Source of the DNA: Methanobacterium sp. Maddingley MBC34
GTDB taxonomy: Archaea > Methanobacteriota > Methanobacteria > Methanobacteriales > Methanobacteriaceae
Length of the DNA stretch: 18,582 nucleotides
Assembly: GCA_000309865.1 (NCBI GenBank)
Contig: AMGN01000021.1
Coordinates: forward strand, 1 to 18,582
Direction: 5' to 3'
The notes under the pieces are model-generated. The model saw only the letters and a list, made by a program, of their open reading frames with translations. It had not been told where the DNA came from and made no database searches. This document shows positions 10,248-17,395 of this stretch, piece after piece. Position 1 is the stretch's first letter. Each line of letters opens with the position of its first letter. A program made the translations under genes and the position numbers.

Positions 10248-11147
10248 TTACTGTGTGGTTTGGATGAAAACATCATCCAGGGTGGGTTCTTTGGTGTTTA
10301 CTGAGATGGCCTGTTCACCAAAGATGTCAATTATATGGGAAATATCTTCCCTAGAGCGTAGAGATATCAGGAACTGGTTACCTTCCAGGTTCACCCCCTC
10401 CACTGAGTCAAAGGCCAGTAACTGGTTTTCATCAATTTTTTGAGGCTTATGAACCCGAACTTGTAGGATTGTATCTCCGTGTATTTTCTCCTTCAAATAT
10501 TCAGGAGTTCCCATGTCACGAATCTTCCCCTGATTTAAGATTGCAACCCGGTCACAAAGTAAATCTGCCTCATGCATGTAATGGGTGCAAAGAATAACCG
10601 TCTTATCCCCCTTTAATTCCTTGATAAAGTTGCGAATGGCCCTGGAAGTGGCTGGATCCAGACCCATGGTGGGTTCGTCAAATATTATAACTTCAGGATC
10701 ATGGATCAGTGCCCGGGCAATTCCAATTCTCTGGCGCAGACCCTTGGAAAAAGTGTTAATCCTGTCATCGGCACGGTGGCTCATTCCCACCAGCTCCAGA
10801 AGCACATCTATCCTGCCATCAATCTCATTTTTAGGGACACCATAAAGTTCTCCGAAGTACTTTAAAAGTTCCCTTGCCTTGAACCGCTCATAAAGGTTGG
10901 GTTCCTCAGGTAGATAGCCGATCATAGATTTGATCTTGATCTGATCATGGTGAATGCTGTAGCCCCCAACAGTCACCTCCCCAGAGTTGGGTTGGAGTAT
11001 GCAGCAAATAATCCTGATAGCAGTGGTTTTCCCAGCACCGTTAGGTCCAATAAGCCCCAGTAGTTCTCCTTTTTTTATTTCAAGATTAAGATTTTCCAGT
11101 GCCTTGATGCGCCCGAAAGACTTGTTTAAAGAGTCTATTTTAATCAT
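10248..11147 (-). CDS. ABC transporter ATP-binding protein (ABC-2/NatA type)
   Basis: This is the ATPase that drives the two permeases downstream. Numbering from the preferred start at 11147 (MIKIDSLNKSFG): Walker A GPNGAGKTT (34-42), Q-loop region YLPEEPN (78-84, with Glu in place of Gln as is common in this subfamily), signature FSKGLRQR (133-140), Walker B VIIFDEPTMGLD (153-164) and switch histidine in CTHYMHEA (H189). A C-terminal extension ending EPTLDDVFIQTT is typical of NatA/CcmA-like exporters. The frame stays open to an earlier ATG at 11225 (26 extra residues, MESSILRG). The start at 11147 fits the family better, but neither has a strong ribosome binding site, so the start is unsure. 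It lies on the same strand as, and downstream of, the CadD-family gene. Confidence 0.93.
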   Translation of the reverse strand: MIKIDSLNKSFGRIKALENLNLEIKKGELLGLIGPNGAGKTTAIRIICCILQPNSGEVTVGGYSIHHDQIKIKSMIGYLPEEPNLYERFKARELLKYFGELYGVPKNEIDGRIDVLLELVGMSHRADDRINTFSKGLRQRIGIARALIHDPEVIIFDEPTMGLDPATSRAIRNFIKELKGDKTVILCTHYMHEADLLCDRVAILNQGKIRDMGTPEYLKEKIHGDTILQVRVHKPQKIDENQLLAFDSVEGVNLEGNQFLISLRSREDISHIIDIFGEQAISVNTKEPTLDDVFIQTTQ

Positions 11148-11307
11148 TATATTTTCTGAGTTCAAGTCCTCATCTCCATCATGGGATTTTAAAAAAATAA
11201 CTCCTCTTAATATACTTGATTCCATCTTCTTTATCTATTTAACCAAGGCCCATACCTACCTACTTAGGGGAACCATTCAATGGAACAATTTAAAATTATT
11301 AACAACA

Positions 11308-11895
11308 TTAAAACCATCCACGTAAAATAATCACCAGCCCTATGACAATCATGATAAATGGAAGGATATAATGACCATAATTTTTAATTTTATTACCTAA
11401 AACACGGTTGTTTACCAGTTTATACCCTAAAAAGCACCATACCCCCACCATGATCAGGAATATTATGGCAGTTAAAAACAGGTCAAAAGGACCCATACTG
11501 GCAAAAAGAGGCATGTAAACTCCTAAATTGTCACCACCATTGGCCAGGGTAACCAAAGTTACCGGTAACATCATTTGCCCTTCTTTATATTTGCTGAAGT
11601 CTCTATTTTCCCCCGAATAATCTGTTTGTGGTTTTTTAAGGTGTAAAAAACTCCTGATACCAATCATGATAGGAATAACCCCCAGTAAGCTGATCCAGTT
11701 GGAGGGAATAATGAATTGGACAAAATATGCCAGGGAACTGATAGTTAAAAGTACAATGAATCCCAGATACTGTCCTAAAACCACATCTTTTGCCCTGAAT
11801 TCTGGATTTGCAAAAAAAGCAGCAAGAAGAAACATATCATCCAGGTTGGTGGATACAAAAGCAGATATTGCAGTTAAAATTATTAGAGTTTCCAT
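11308..11895 (-). CDS. CadD-family cadmium resistance/cation transporter
   Basis: This protein of about 195 residues has five or six membrane helices. Two conserved signatures of the CadD family (LysE superfamily) are present: STNLDDMFLLAAFF near the N-terminus and TLANGGDNLGVYMPLF after a charged central loop. Both carry acidic and Asn residues expected to bind cation. Bacterial relatives confer cadmium resistance or efflux; in methanogens the real substrate is unproven. The ATG at 11895 is preferred because AAGGAT lies 6 bases before it (11902-11907 on the plus strand). A longer in-frame ATG at 11919 adds eight residues and has no binding site. The gene is transcribed away from moeA across a shared regulatory gap. 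The exporter operon starts downstream, but an 82-bp or larger gap leaves cotranscription open. Confidence 0.82.
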   Translation of the reverse strand: METLIILTAISAFVSTNLDDMFLLAAFFANPEFRAKDVVLGQYLGFIVLLTISSLAYFVQFIIPSNWISLLGVIPIMIGIRSFLHLKKPQTDYSGENRDFSKYKEGQMMLPVTLVTLANGGDNLGVYMPLFASMGPFDLFLTAIIFLIMVGVWCFLGYKLVNNRVLGNKIKNYGHYILPFIMIVIGLVIILRGWF

Positions 11896-11919
11896 TAGAA
11901 TATCCTTAAATTCAACCAT

Positions 11920-12175
11920 TAATAAATTTTAAGCCATTTACAATGAAAGTTATACTCCCTCTAAAATAGAATAACAATCACCCATAATAGTATTCGTCAA
12001 AACATTAGTACTTCTAAACATTAGTATATATAGGGCGATATAACAATCTTTAAATACATTTTAAATGTATTAAACGACCACCAACTCCTCCGTTTGAAAT
12101 GAGATAAGGCCATATTAATTTGAATATTTGATATTAAAGATGTATTAGGAGTTATATCCAAAATTACGCCATCGG
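11920..12175. promoter_or_regulatory. Divergent regulatory region between the CadD-family gene and moeA
   Basis: No coding sequence was seen. It contains a direct repeat AACATTAGTA at 12001-12010 and 12017-12026, a TATA-like GTATATATAGGG (12024-12035), and a strong inverted repeat at 12053-12071 (listed separately). On the minus strand, AGTATAAC near 11949-11956 could be the TATA of the CadD-family gene. An AGGAG at 12147-12151 is too far from the moeA start to act as its ribosome binding site. Confidence 0.45.
12053..12071. promoter_or_regulatory. 19-base inverted repeat upstream of moeA (operator candidate)
   Basis: AATACATT and AATGTATT are perfect 8-base arms around a TTA spacer. If the TATA box is at 12024-12032, transcription would start near 12053-12057, so the repeat would cover the start site as expected for a repressor operator. 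An alternative is a TATA inside the repeat itself. The regulator is unknown. Confidence 0.4.
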
Positions 12176-12184
12176 ATGATGAAA

Positions 12185-13399
12185 ATGTTTCTATCCAAAC
12201 TAATACCAGTTGATGATGCCCAGAAAATCATCACCACCTGCCTGAAAACCACTGGAGTGGAAGAAATCCCATTAGAAGAAGCTTATCAAAGAATTATTGC
12301 CCACAAAGTAGTTAGCACCTTAAATTCGCCCCCTTTCAACCGTTCAGCTATGGATGGTTATGCTATACAAGCTGAAGATAGCTTCGGCCATTCCGAGACC
12401 AATCCATTCCAATTAAAAGTGGTGGATCGTATCGGAGCAGGGCAAAAGTCAAATTTAAAACTGAATTCCGGCGAAGCGATTAAAATAGCCACCGGGGCCC
12501 CCATACCTGCAGGTGCCAATGCAGTGGTCATGGAAGAGTACACCCATGAAAAAGGAGACATCATCGATGTGGAAACATCCTTGACTCCCGATGAAAACGT
12601 TTCCCCTGCAGGAGAGGACTTTAATAAAGATGATCTTGTTTTGAGTGAGGGCAAACTCTTAGGACCTGCAGAACTGGCAATCATTGCATCAGCAGGTTTT
12701 GACCGTGTTTTAGTGTTTAAAAGACCACGAATAGCTGTTCTTATAACAGGAAGCGAACTGGTGATGCCTAAAAATGAACTTGAAGGAGCAGAAGTGGTCA
12801 ACTCCAATCATTTCACCATTAAATCCATGGTAAAAAGCTGCCTGGCCGTTCCAGAAATGTTCCACTCCATTGATGATGCAGAACTAGTGGAAGAACTCTT
12901 TAAAAAATTGTTAGATGAGTATGATGTCCTCATAACCACAGGGGGCACCGCCATCAGTAAAGGAGATGTGGTGGTGGATGTAGCCCAAAAATTAGGAGAA
13001 GTACCCATACACGGAGTGTCACTAAGACCAGGCAAACCTTTTGGTTTCGCACATGTGATGGGTAAACCTGTTTTTATGTTATCTGGTTTTCCAGTGGCAG
13101 CCATGGTCCAGTTCGATGTTTTTGTAAGGGAATCCCTACTTAAAATACAAGGATTAAATCGAACCCCACTAATAGTGCAAAAAAAGGCATCAAGGAAGAT
13201 ACCCTCCACCCTGGGCAGAACCGATTATATAAGGGCCCATATCGAAGGAGATATGGTTCGTCCCCTGAAGATTAAAGGTTCGGGGATCATAAGATCCATG
13301 GTGGAGTCGGATTCTTACATTCTAATCCCAGAAAACCTGGAAGGAATTGTAGAAGGAGCAGAATGTGAAGTTCTTCCCTATCATTCTCTAAAAGCTTAA
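12185..13399 (+). CDS. moeA: Molybdopterin molybdotransferase MoeA
   Basis: MoeA inserts molybdate (or tungstate) into adenylylated molybdopterin, the last step of Mo/W cofactor synthesis. Methanogens need the cofactor for formylmethanofuran dehydrogenase and formate dehydrogenase. Numbering from the ATG at 12176 (407 residues), motifs are FNRSAMDGYAI (54-64), GDVV-containing TTGGTAISKGDVV (254-266), LRPGKPFGFA (283-292) and MLSGFPVAAM (301-310). These correspond to the linker, the MogA/MoeA-like nucleotide domain and the active site. The C-terminal domain IV (from about 335) is complete, and the length is normal. Three ATGs lie close together at 12176, 12179 and 12185. The last is preferred because GGATGA lies 5 bases before it and the protein then begins MFLSKLIPVDDA, as in relatives; the difference is only three residues. 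A membrane protease gene follows after 39 bases. Confidence 0.95.
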   Translation: MFLSKLIPVDDAQKIITTCLKTTGVEEIPLEEAYQRIIAHKVVSTLNSPPFNRSAMDGYAIQAEDSFGHSETNPFQLKVVDRIGAGQKSNLKLNSGEAIKIATGAPIPAGANAVVMEEYTHEKGDIIDVETSLTPDENVSPAGEDFNKDDLVLSEGKLLGPAELAIIASAGFDRVLVFKRPRIAVLITGSELVMPKNELEGAEVVNSNHFTIKSMVKSCLAVPEMFHSIDDAELVEELFKKLLDEYDVLITTGGTAISKGDVVVDVAQKLGEVPIHGVSLRPGKPFGFAHVMGKPVFMLSGFPVAAMVQFDVFVRESLLKIQGLNRTPLIVQKKASRKIPSTLGRTDYIRAHIEGDMVRPLKIKGSGIIRSMVESDSYILIPENLEGIVEGAECEVLPYHSLKA

Positions 13400-13424
13400 A
13401 GCATTGAACTTACTTATTTAATAT

Positions 13425-13433
13425 AAAGGTGAT
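13425..13433 (+). promoter_or_regulatory. Ribosome binding site that selects a TTG start
   Basis: TAAAGGTGATC (core AAGGTGAT, 13426-13433) matches the anti-Shine-Dalgarno complement and lies 5 bases before TTG at 13439. The nearest ATG (13443) is out of frame, so TTG is the start of the M50 protease. Confidence 0.7.
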
Positions 13434-13438
13434 CTTGT

Positions 13439-14599
13439 TTGAATGTTTTATGGTACTATGTCATTTTCTTTGCCGGCATCTATGTTTTGGCCCTTTTATT
13501 CAGGGATAAATTAAAAGTAGACGTTTATGGGCCTATTTTAATGAGAAGAACACAGAAAATGAGGGGATTCATTGATTGGGTAGCCAATGCCAGTCCTCGA
13601 TTCTGGCGCTGGAGCATGAACTTGGGCATTCCCATATCTGTATTCTGCATGGGATTATCTGTTTATCTGATTATTATATCATTACCACGCATGTTCCAAT
13701 CCCCACAAGCAGCACTACTCTTGCCCGGAGTGGACATCCCTGGATCTCCCATATTCATCCCTATTTTCTCAGGTATCATCGCCCTGATCCTGTTGATGAT
13801 AGTTCATGAGTTCGGGCATGGAATTCTGGCCAGGGCACAGGGAGTGAAAATTAAATCAATTGGTGTGATTTTACTGGCCATACTACCTGGAGCATTCGTG
13901 GAACTGGATGAGGAAGATGTTAAAAAAGCCAAAAGATCAGTGAAACTGCGCATATACGCTGCAGGATCCATGTTCAACCTGGGGCTGGCAGCAATTGCAT
14001 GGGTGGTTGTAATCGTCCTGACATCCTCATTTATACCCTACGCTTTCCAATCAGATGGAGTGAAAATTATCAGTGTAACTCCAGGAGGCCCCTCTGAAGG
14101 TGTGCTTCAAGAGGGAATGGTGGTATCCAGTATTAATGGAATTTCAGTCAATAGCCGTGCCGCTTACACTGACTTAATACTAAATAAAACAAAACCAGGC
14201 GATACAATGACTTACGTGACTGATCAGGGTACGTACACCATTACTTCAACCAGTAATCCCAATAATGCATCCACAGCCTATCCTGGAACCAGGAGTGAAA
14301 TGCACCTGGTGGTTAAACCAGCAGTGGCCCAGACCTATGGAGATATAATTCCATGGTTTTTATTTGATCTGGCTGATGTGTGTTACTGGATATTTGCACT
14401 GAACATCATGGTGGGGCTGTTTAACCTTCTTCCCATGAAACCCCTGGACGGAGGAATTATGTTCGAGGAACTTCTCCGATACAAAGTATCGGAAAATGTT
14501 ACTGGAAAAATAGTTTCAAGCGTTTCATGGATTATGATCGGGATTGTAACCCTTTTAGTGGTGTACGGAACAGTTCCAGGAATAATGCAGATGTTTTAA
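13439..14599 (+). CDS. Site-2 type membrane metalloprotease (peptidase family M50)
   Basis: This 386-residue intramembrane zinc protease is predicted to cut within membrane helices of regulatory proteins or signal-peptide remnants. Membrane segments lie near residues 4-21, 63-81, 105-122, 140-155, 178-198, 310-330 and 358-377. HEFGH (123-127) supplies the zinc histidines and catalytic Glu124. LLPMKPLDGG (330-339) supplies the third ligand, D337. A PDZ-like domain (about 205-265, with SVTPGGPSEG and VVSSINGISV) sits between, as in the RseP/archaeal S2P group. It starts with TTG, backed by a good ribosome binding site. It follows moeA by 39 bases and is probably cotranscribed, though the two functions are not obviously linked. 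The substrate is unknown. Confidence 0.92.
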   Translation: MNVLWYYVIFFAGIYVLALLFRDKLKVDVYGPILMRRTQKMRGFIDWVANASPRFWRWSMNLGIPISVFCMGLSVYLIIISLPRMFQSPQAALLLPGVDIPGSPIFIPIFSGIIALILLMIVHEFGHGILARAQGVKIKSIGVILLAILPGAFVELDEEDVKKAKRSVKLRIYAAGSMFNLGLAAIAWVVVIVLTSSFIPYAFQSDGVKIISVTPGGPSEGVLQEGMVVSSINGISVNSRAAYTDLILNKTKPGDTMTYVTDQGTYTITSTSNPNNASTAYPGTRSEMHLVVKPAVAQTYGDIIPWFLFDLADVCYWIFALNIMVGLFNLLPMKPLDGGIMFEELLRYKVSENVTGKIVSSVSWIMIGIVTLLVVYGTVPGIMQMF

Positions 14600-14736
14600 C
14601 TCATAAAACATCAATTTTTATTTTTATTATAACTTAAATTTTTATTTTAACTCCAAAGTCTTCTATAGTCCTTTATTAAATACTAAAATCTCAAAATTAA
14701 CCATTTTTAGAAAACATTTTTTTAGAATATTAAGAA
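14600..14736. terminator. T-rich gap between converging protease and zinc-protein genes
   Basis: T-runs at 14614-14618 and 14621-14625, and more at 14637-14648, follow the protease stop and should end its transcript. Otherwise the 137 bases are AT-rich, with no gene or hairpin seen. Confidence 0.4.
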
Positions 14737-14925
14737 TTATCTCCTACTCCTGCATTTGAAACAAAGATCATGACCCTCACGACCCCTATCACGATTTGTC
14801 CTGAAAATCATCCCACATTTTTTGCACTGGACATTCCTAAGATTTGAAGAAGATCGGGGCACTGCAGGGTCCTGACACTGACAGGTTATACCAACTTTTA
14901 TCCTGTTCTTTCTATTTTTAACCAT
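14737..14925 (-). CDS. Small six-cysteine zinc-finger-like protein of unknown function
   Basis: This is a basic protein of 62 residues starting at the ATG 14923-14925 (MVKNRKNRIKVGITC). Cysteines are at 15 and 17 (CQC), 34 and 37 (CKKC), and 55 and 58 (CFKC), with H52 nearby. This spacing suggests one or two zinc sites of zinc-ribbon type. Twelve of the last 24 or so residues are Arg, Lys, His or Asp/Glu, which fits nucleic-acid binding. A GTG two codons upstream (14931) could also start it. A GGGTGG lies around that codon, so the exact start is unsure. It was compared in mind with ribosomal protein L40e and rejected: the cysteine pattern and flanks differ. The gene stands alone between a converging protease gene and a divergent flavoprotein gene. 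Its function is not recognised; a role in translation or transcription is a guess. Confidence 0.6.
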   Translation of the reverse strand: MVKNRKNRIKVGITCQCQDPAVPRSSSNLRNVQCKKCGMIFRTNRDRGREGHDLCFKCRSRR

Positions 14926-14931
14926 AACCAC

Positions 14932-15173
14932 CCAGTTAATCCTTAATTTACATTTAATTCGGTTTTATTAAACCATATTAAATTCAATCCAGTTACATTC
15001 AATCCTTTAAATTCCATTTTCCATGAATTGAATAAAATTATTTAGAAAATTAGGGGCATAACCAATGAAAGATTCATTCTTTACAAACATTATTCATGGA
15101 TAAATTATAAATTTATTACTGTAAAGTTTTGATATTGATTTAATTAGTGATTTGAAAAAAGGTGAACATCTTA
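14932..15173. promoter_or_regulatory. Divergent promoter region of the zinc protein and the flavoprotein
   Basis: On the plus strand AAATTATAAATTTA (15102-15115) is a good TATA box. A start near 15135 would leave a ~40-base leader before the ribosome binding site AAAGGTGA (15158-15165) and the ATG at 15174. A 9-base direct repeat ATTCAATCC occurs at 14982-14990 and 14997-15005, with GAATTGAAT (15025-15033) as an imperfect inverted copy. No gene was seen. Confidence 0.5.
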
Positions 15174-16538
15174 ATGAAAATTGTCATCATAGGTGGAGGA
15201 GCTGGTGGACTTTCCACCGCCTCTAACATAAGAAAATATGATAAAAAAGCCAAAATAACTGTTATTACCCGGGATGAAAACATAGCCTACTCTCCCTGTG
15301 CTATTCCTTATGTTCTCTCTGGCCAGGTAGACCAGTTCCAGGACATCATCATGCACCAGCCTGAAGATTACCTGGAAAGGGATATTAAGGTTATAACCCG
15401 TGCAGAGGTAGTTGAGGTTTCCACTGCCGAAAATAGAATAGAATACAATTTACTAGAATCTAATTCTAACCATCTTCAAGAGGAATCCCATGATTTAACC
15501 TACGATTACCTGGTAATCGCAACTGGAGGGGCACCAATAACGCCTCCCATCGAAGGGGCTGACTTAAAAGGAGTATTCAAAATCAGGACAATTGGAGATG
15601 GAAAAACCATTAAAGAATGGGCCCAACACAGTAATAAAGTAGTGGTGGTTGGAGCCGGACTTATTGGTCTGGAAATAGCCTTTGGCCTTAAAAAGATGGG
15701 CTTGGATGTTACTGTAAATGAGATGCTACCTCAAATCGTTCCCAGATCCCTGGATCCCAGTATGGCCACCATAGTACAGAATTACCTGGAAAGTGAGGGC
15801 ATAAAGGTTATTCTAGGCAAGGGAATGGAGAAAGTCGCAGGGCAGGACCAGGTGGAAGGAGTAATTTTTGAAGATGAAGTTTTAGATGCAGATATGATCA
15901 TAATGGCCACTGGAGTTCGACCAGAAACCAAACTGGCCAAAATGGCAGGATGCGAACTTGGAAGGTGGGCAGTTAAAGTTAACCAGAAAATGCAAACCAC
16001 AGTTCCCAACATATATGCAGTGGGAGACTGTGTAGAAGTGGTGGACGCCATCACTGGCCATCCCACCCAATCACCACTGGGTTCCACTGCTGTGAGACAG
16101 GCCAAGATCGCCGCCAGAAATATTGTGGGTGTGGGCGCTGAATTCAAACCAGTTTTAAATGCTATGGTATCCAAAATTGGGGAACTTGAATTCGGTTCAG
16201 TGGGATTAACTGAATCTTCCGCTGTTGTGAATGGATTGGAAGTTATATGTGGAAAAAGTCGGGCTTTGACCAAAGCACGCTATTATCCTGGGGCAAAAAG
16301 GATCGATGTTCTGATGGTATGTGACATCAAGGGGAAAATAATTGGCTGTCAGATAATTGCCAAAGAAAGGGTAGCAGAACGTGTTGATACCATGGCACTG
16401 GCCATTGCCAAAGATGTCACCTGTAAGGAACTGGCTGTAACTGAATTTTCCTATGCTCCTCCGGTTTCAATGGTTATTGACCCCATTATTCTGGCTGCTG
16501 AAGATGCCTGTGAAAAATTGAAAAACTCCAATCATTAA
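15174..16538 (+). CDS. FAD-dependent pyridine nucleotide-disulfide oxidoreductase (CoA-disulfide reductase/NADH oxidase-like)
   Basis: This 454-residue soluble flavoprotein has an FAD-binding Rossmann motif GGGAGG (7-12). The single redox cysteine is C42 in YSPCAIPYVLSG, the hallmark of the CoA-disulfide reductase/NADH oxidase/peroxidase group. An NAD(P)-binding motif VVVVGAGLIGLEIA (156-169) and the second FAD motif TVPNIYAVGDC (276-286) follow, then a complete C-terminal dimer domain. No rhodanese domain is attached. Relatives reduce CoA disulfide, O2 or polysulfide, or pass electrons to rubredoxin, with NAD(P)H. The substrate here is open. The start at 15174 is chosen because AAAGGTGA (15158-15165) precedes it by 8 bases; an upstream in-frame GTG (15162) lies inside that site. 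It converges on a rubredoxin-fusion, rubrerythrin and fprA set, supporting a role in oxygen or peroxide defence. Confidence 0.88.
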   Translation: MKIVIIGGGAGGLSTASNIRKYDKKAKITVITRDENIAYSPCAIPYVLSGQVDQFQDIIMHQPEDYLERDIKVITRAEVVEVSTAENRIEYNLLESNSNHLQEESHDLTYDYLVIATGGAPITPPIEGADLKGVFKIRTIGDGKTIKEWAQHSNKVVVVGAGLIGLEIAFGLKKMGLDVTVNEMLPQIVPRSLDPSMATIVQNYLESEGIKVILGKGMEKVAGQDQVEGVIFEDEVLDADMIIMATGVRPETKLAKMAGCELGRWAVKVNQKMQTTVPNIYAVGDCVEVVDAITGHPTQSPLGSTAVRQAKIAARNIVGVGAEFKPVLNAMVSKIGELEFGSVGLTESSAVVNGLEVICGKSRALTKARYYPGAKRIDVLMVCDIKGKIIGCQIIAKERVAERVDTMALAIAKDVTCKELAVTEFSYAPPVSMVIDPIILAAEDACEKLKNSNH

Positions 16539-16716
16539 AAATAAAAAAAATAAAGTAAAATGGGAGTATTAAGCAAGATGAGAAGGAGATGAATTTGGAG
16601 TTGCAAATTCAAGCGTTTTGAGCAGGAAATTGTTAAGAGAGTATGGAGGATGGGCGATTCCATCCTCCTTAGGGGCGGTAAAAATCATTGCAAAATTTTA
16701 TTTCCTAAAAATTAAT
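16539..16716. other. Convergent intergenic gap between the flavoprotein and rubredoxin-fusion genes
   Basis: This 178-base gap holds an A-rich stretch just after the flavoprotein stop and the GC-rich hairpin listed separately. Only tiny open frames of about 10 codons (for example from 16564) are present and none has a convincing ribosome binding site, so no gene is called. Confidence 0.4.
16645..16668. terminator. Perfect 9-base hairpin between converging genes
   Basis: GGAGGATGG (16645-16653), loop GCGATT, CCATCCTCC (16660-16668) is a perfect stem with 6 of 9 pairs G-C, striking in an AT-rich gap. It lies about 107 bases after the plus-strand stop and about 50 after the minus-strand stop. 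No T-run follows directly, so it is not a classic intrinsic terminator. It could be a bidirectional transcript end, an mRNA 3'-end stabiliser or a protein site. Confidence 0.5.
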
Positions 16717-17331
16717 TTATTTAACCTTTGATACTTTTTTTAATCTTATTTGATGTCCAAAACCGTTTGTTTCTTTACTTATTCTGAACCGGTACCCAGT
16801 GGCCTCTTCCATTGCCATGGCTGCAGTGTTGGTATAGGGACAGGTGGTGATCAGTACGCCCTGGCTTTCCAGCTGGCTGCATACCGGGAAGAAACGGCAG
16901 TTTTTCACCTTAAGTTCCACTTCATCATCACTGATGGAGTATTCTATATCCCCTGCCATGTGATGGGTTTCCACGAAGTAACTACGAACTGATTCCAGGG
17001 ATGTTTTACTGTCATCAAAATTGAATCCATTTAATTTTAGTTCCTCCAGGAAGGTGCGACCAATCTGACGGGTGACCGAATAGGATCCTGTTCCAGCTAT
17101 GGTCCAAAGTCCATGGGTAAGTCCCAGCACCATTACCAAAAGTGGATCCTTACCCCTGGGGGCCTGGATTTCTTTCCCCATTGGTTTGAAACTGGATTTA
17201 TCTATACCACACCGGGGGCAAAGCCAATCGTTAGTTATGTCCTTGAAACTGGTTCCAGGTTCAATTCCACCTTCAGGATCTCCATTTTCTGGCTCGTAGA
17301 TATAGTGACATATTTCACACTGGTAGTTCAC
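16717..17331 (-). CDS. Rubredoxin domain fused to an unrecognised Cys/His-containing domain
   Basis: This 204-residue soluble protein has an N-terminal rubredoxin domain (about 1-50). C5 and C8 lie in YQCEICHYIY and C38 and C41 in WLCPRCG, spaced as in true rubredoxins, so it should bind one iron. A linker (51-62) leads to a ~140-residue domain that I do not recognise with certainty. It has H123, H124, C145, C151 and C164, a segment SYSVTRQIGRTFLEELK, and a C-terminal TTCPYTNTAAMAMEEATGY. The overall look is faintly like V4R or heme/small-molecule binding domains, but this is not firm. The GTG start (17329-17331) is fixed by GGAGG 6 bases before it. It lies 64 bases after rubrerythrin on the same strand. 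Likely role: electron donor for rubrerythrin and/or FprA, or a redox or iron sensor; this is inferred from rubredoxin chemistry and neighbours. Confidence 0.8.
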   Translation of the reverse strand: MNYQCEICHYIYEPENGDPEGGIEPGTSFKDITNDWLCPRCGIDKSSFKPMGKEIQAPRGKDPLLVMVLGLTHGLWTIAGTGSYSVTRQIGRTFLEELKLNGFNFDDSKTSLESVRSYFVETHHMAGDIEYSISDDEVELKVKNCRFFPVCSQLESQGVLITTCPYTNTAAMAMEEATGYRFRISKETNGFGHQIRLKKVSKVK

Positions 17332-17338
17332 GCTGTTC

Positions 17339-17343
17339 CTCCA
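17339..17343 (-). promoter_or_regulatory. Ribosome binding site selecting a GTG start
   Basis: On the minus strand GGAGG (plus 17339-17343) lies 7 bases before the GTG at 17331, in frame with the first rubredoxin residues NYQCEIC. No ATG lies nearby in frame, so GTG is the start. Confidence 0.65.
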
Positions 17344-17395
17344 CTAAAAACATTAATTCACTTATTGATTCAAAAAAAGGAGTTAAAAAGAGGAT

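Noticed and set aside
14737..14931. Ribosomal protein L40e
   Set aside because: Size and zinc-finger look are similar, but cysteine spacing (CxC, then CxxC twice) and flanking sequence do not match the L40e pattern of two CxxC pairs close together.
16564..16615. Tiny open frames (10 codons) in the convergent gap
   Set aside because: They are too short, and the best AAGGAG is almost touching the second ATG. There is no coding signal.
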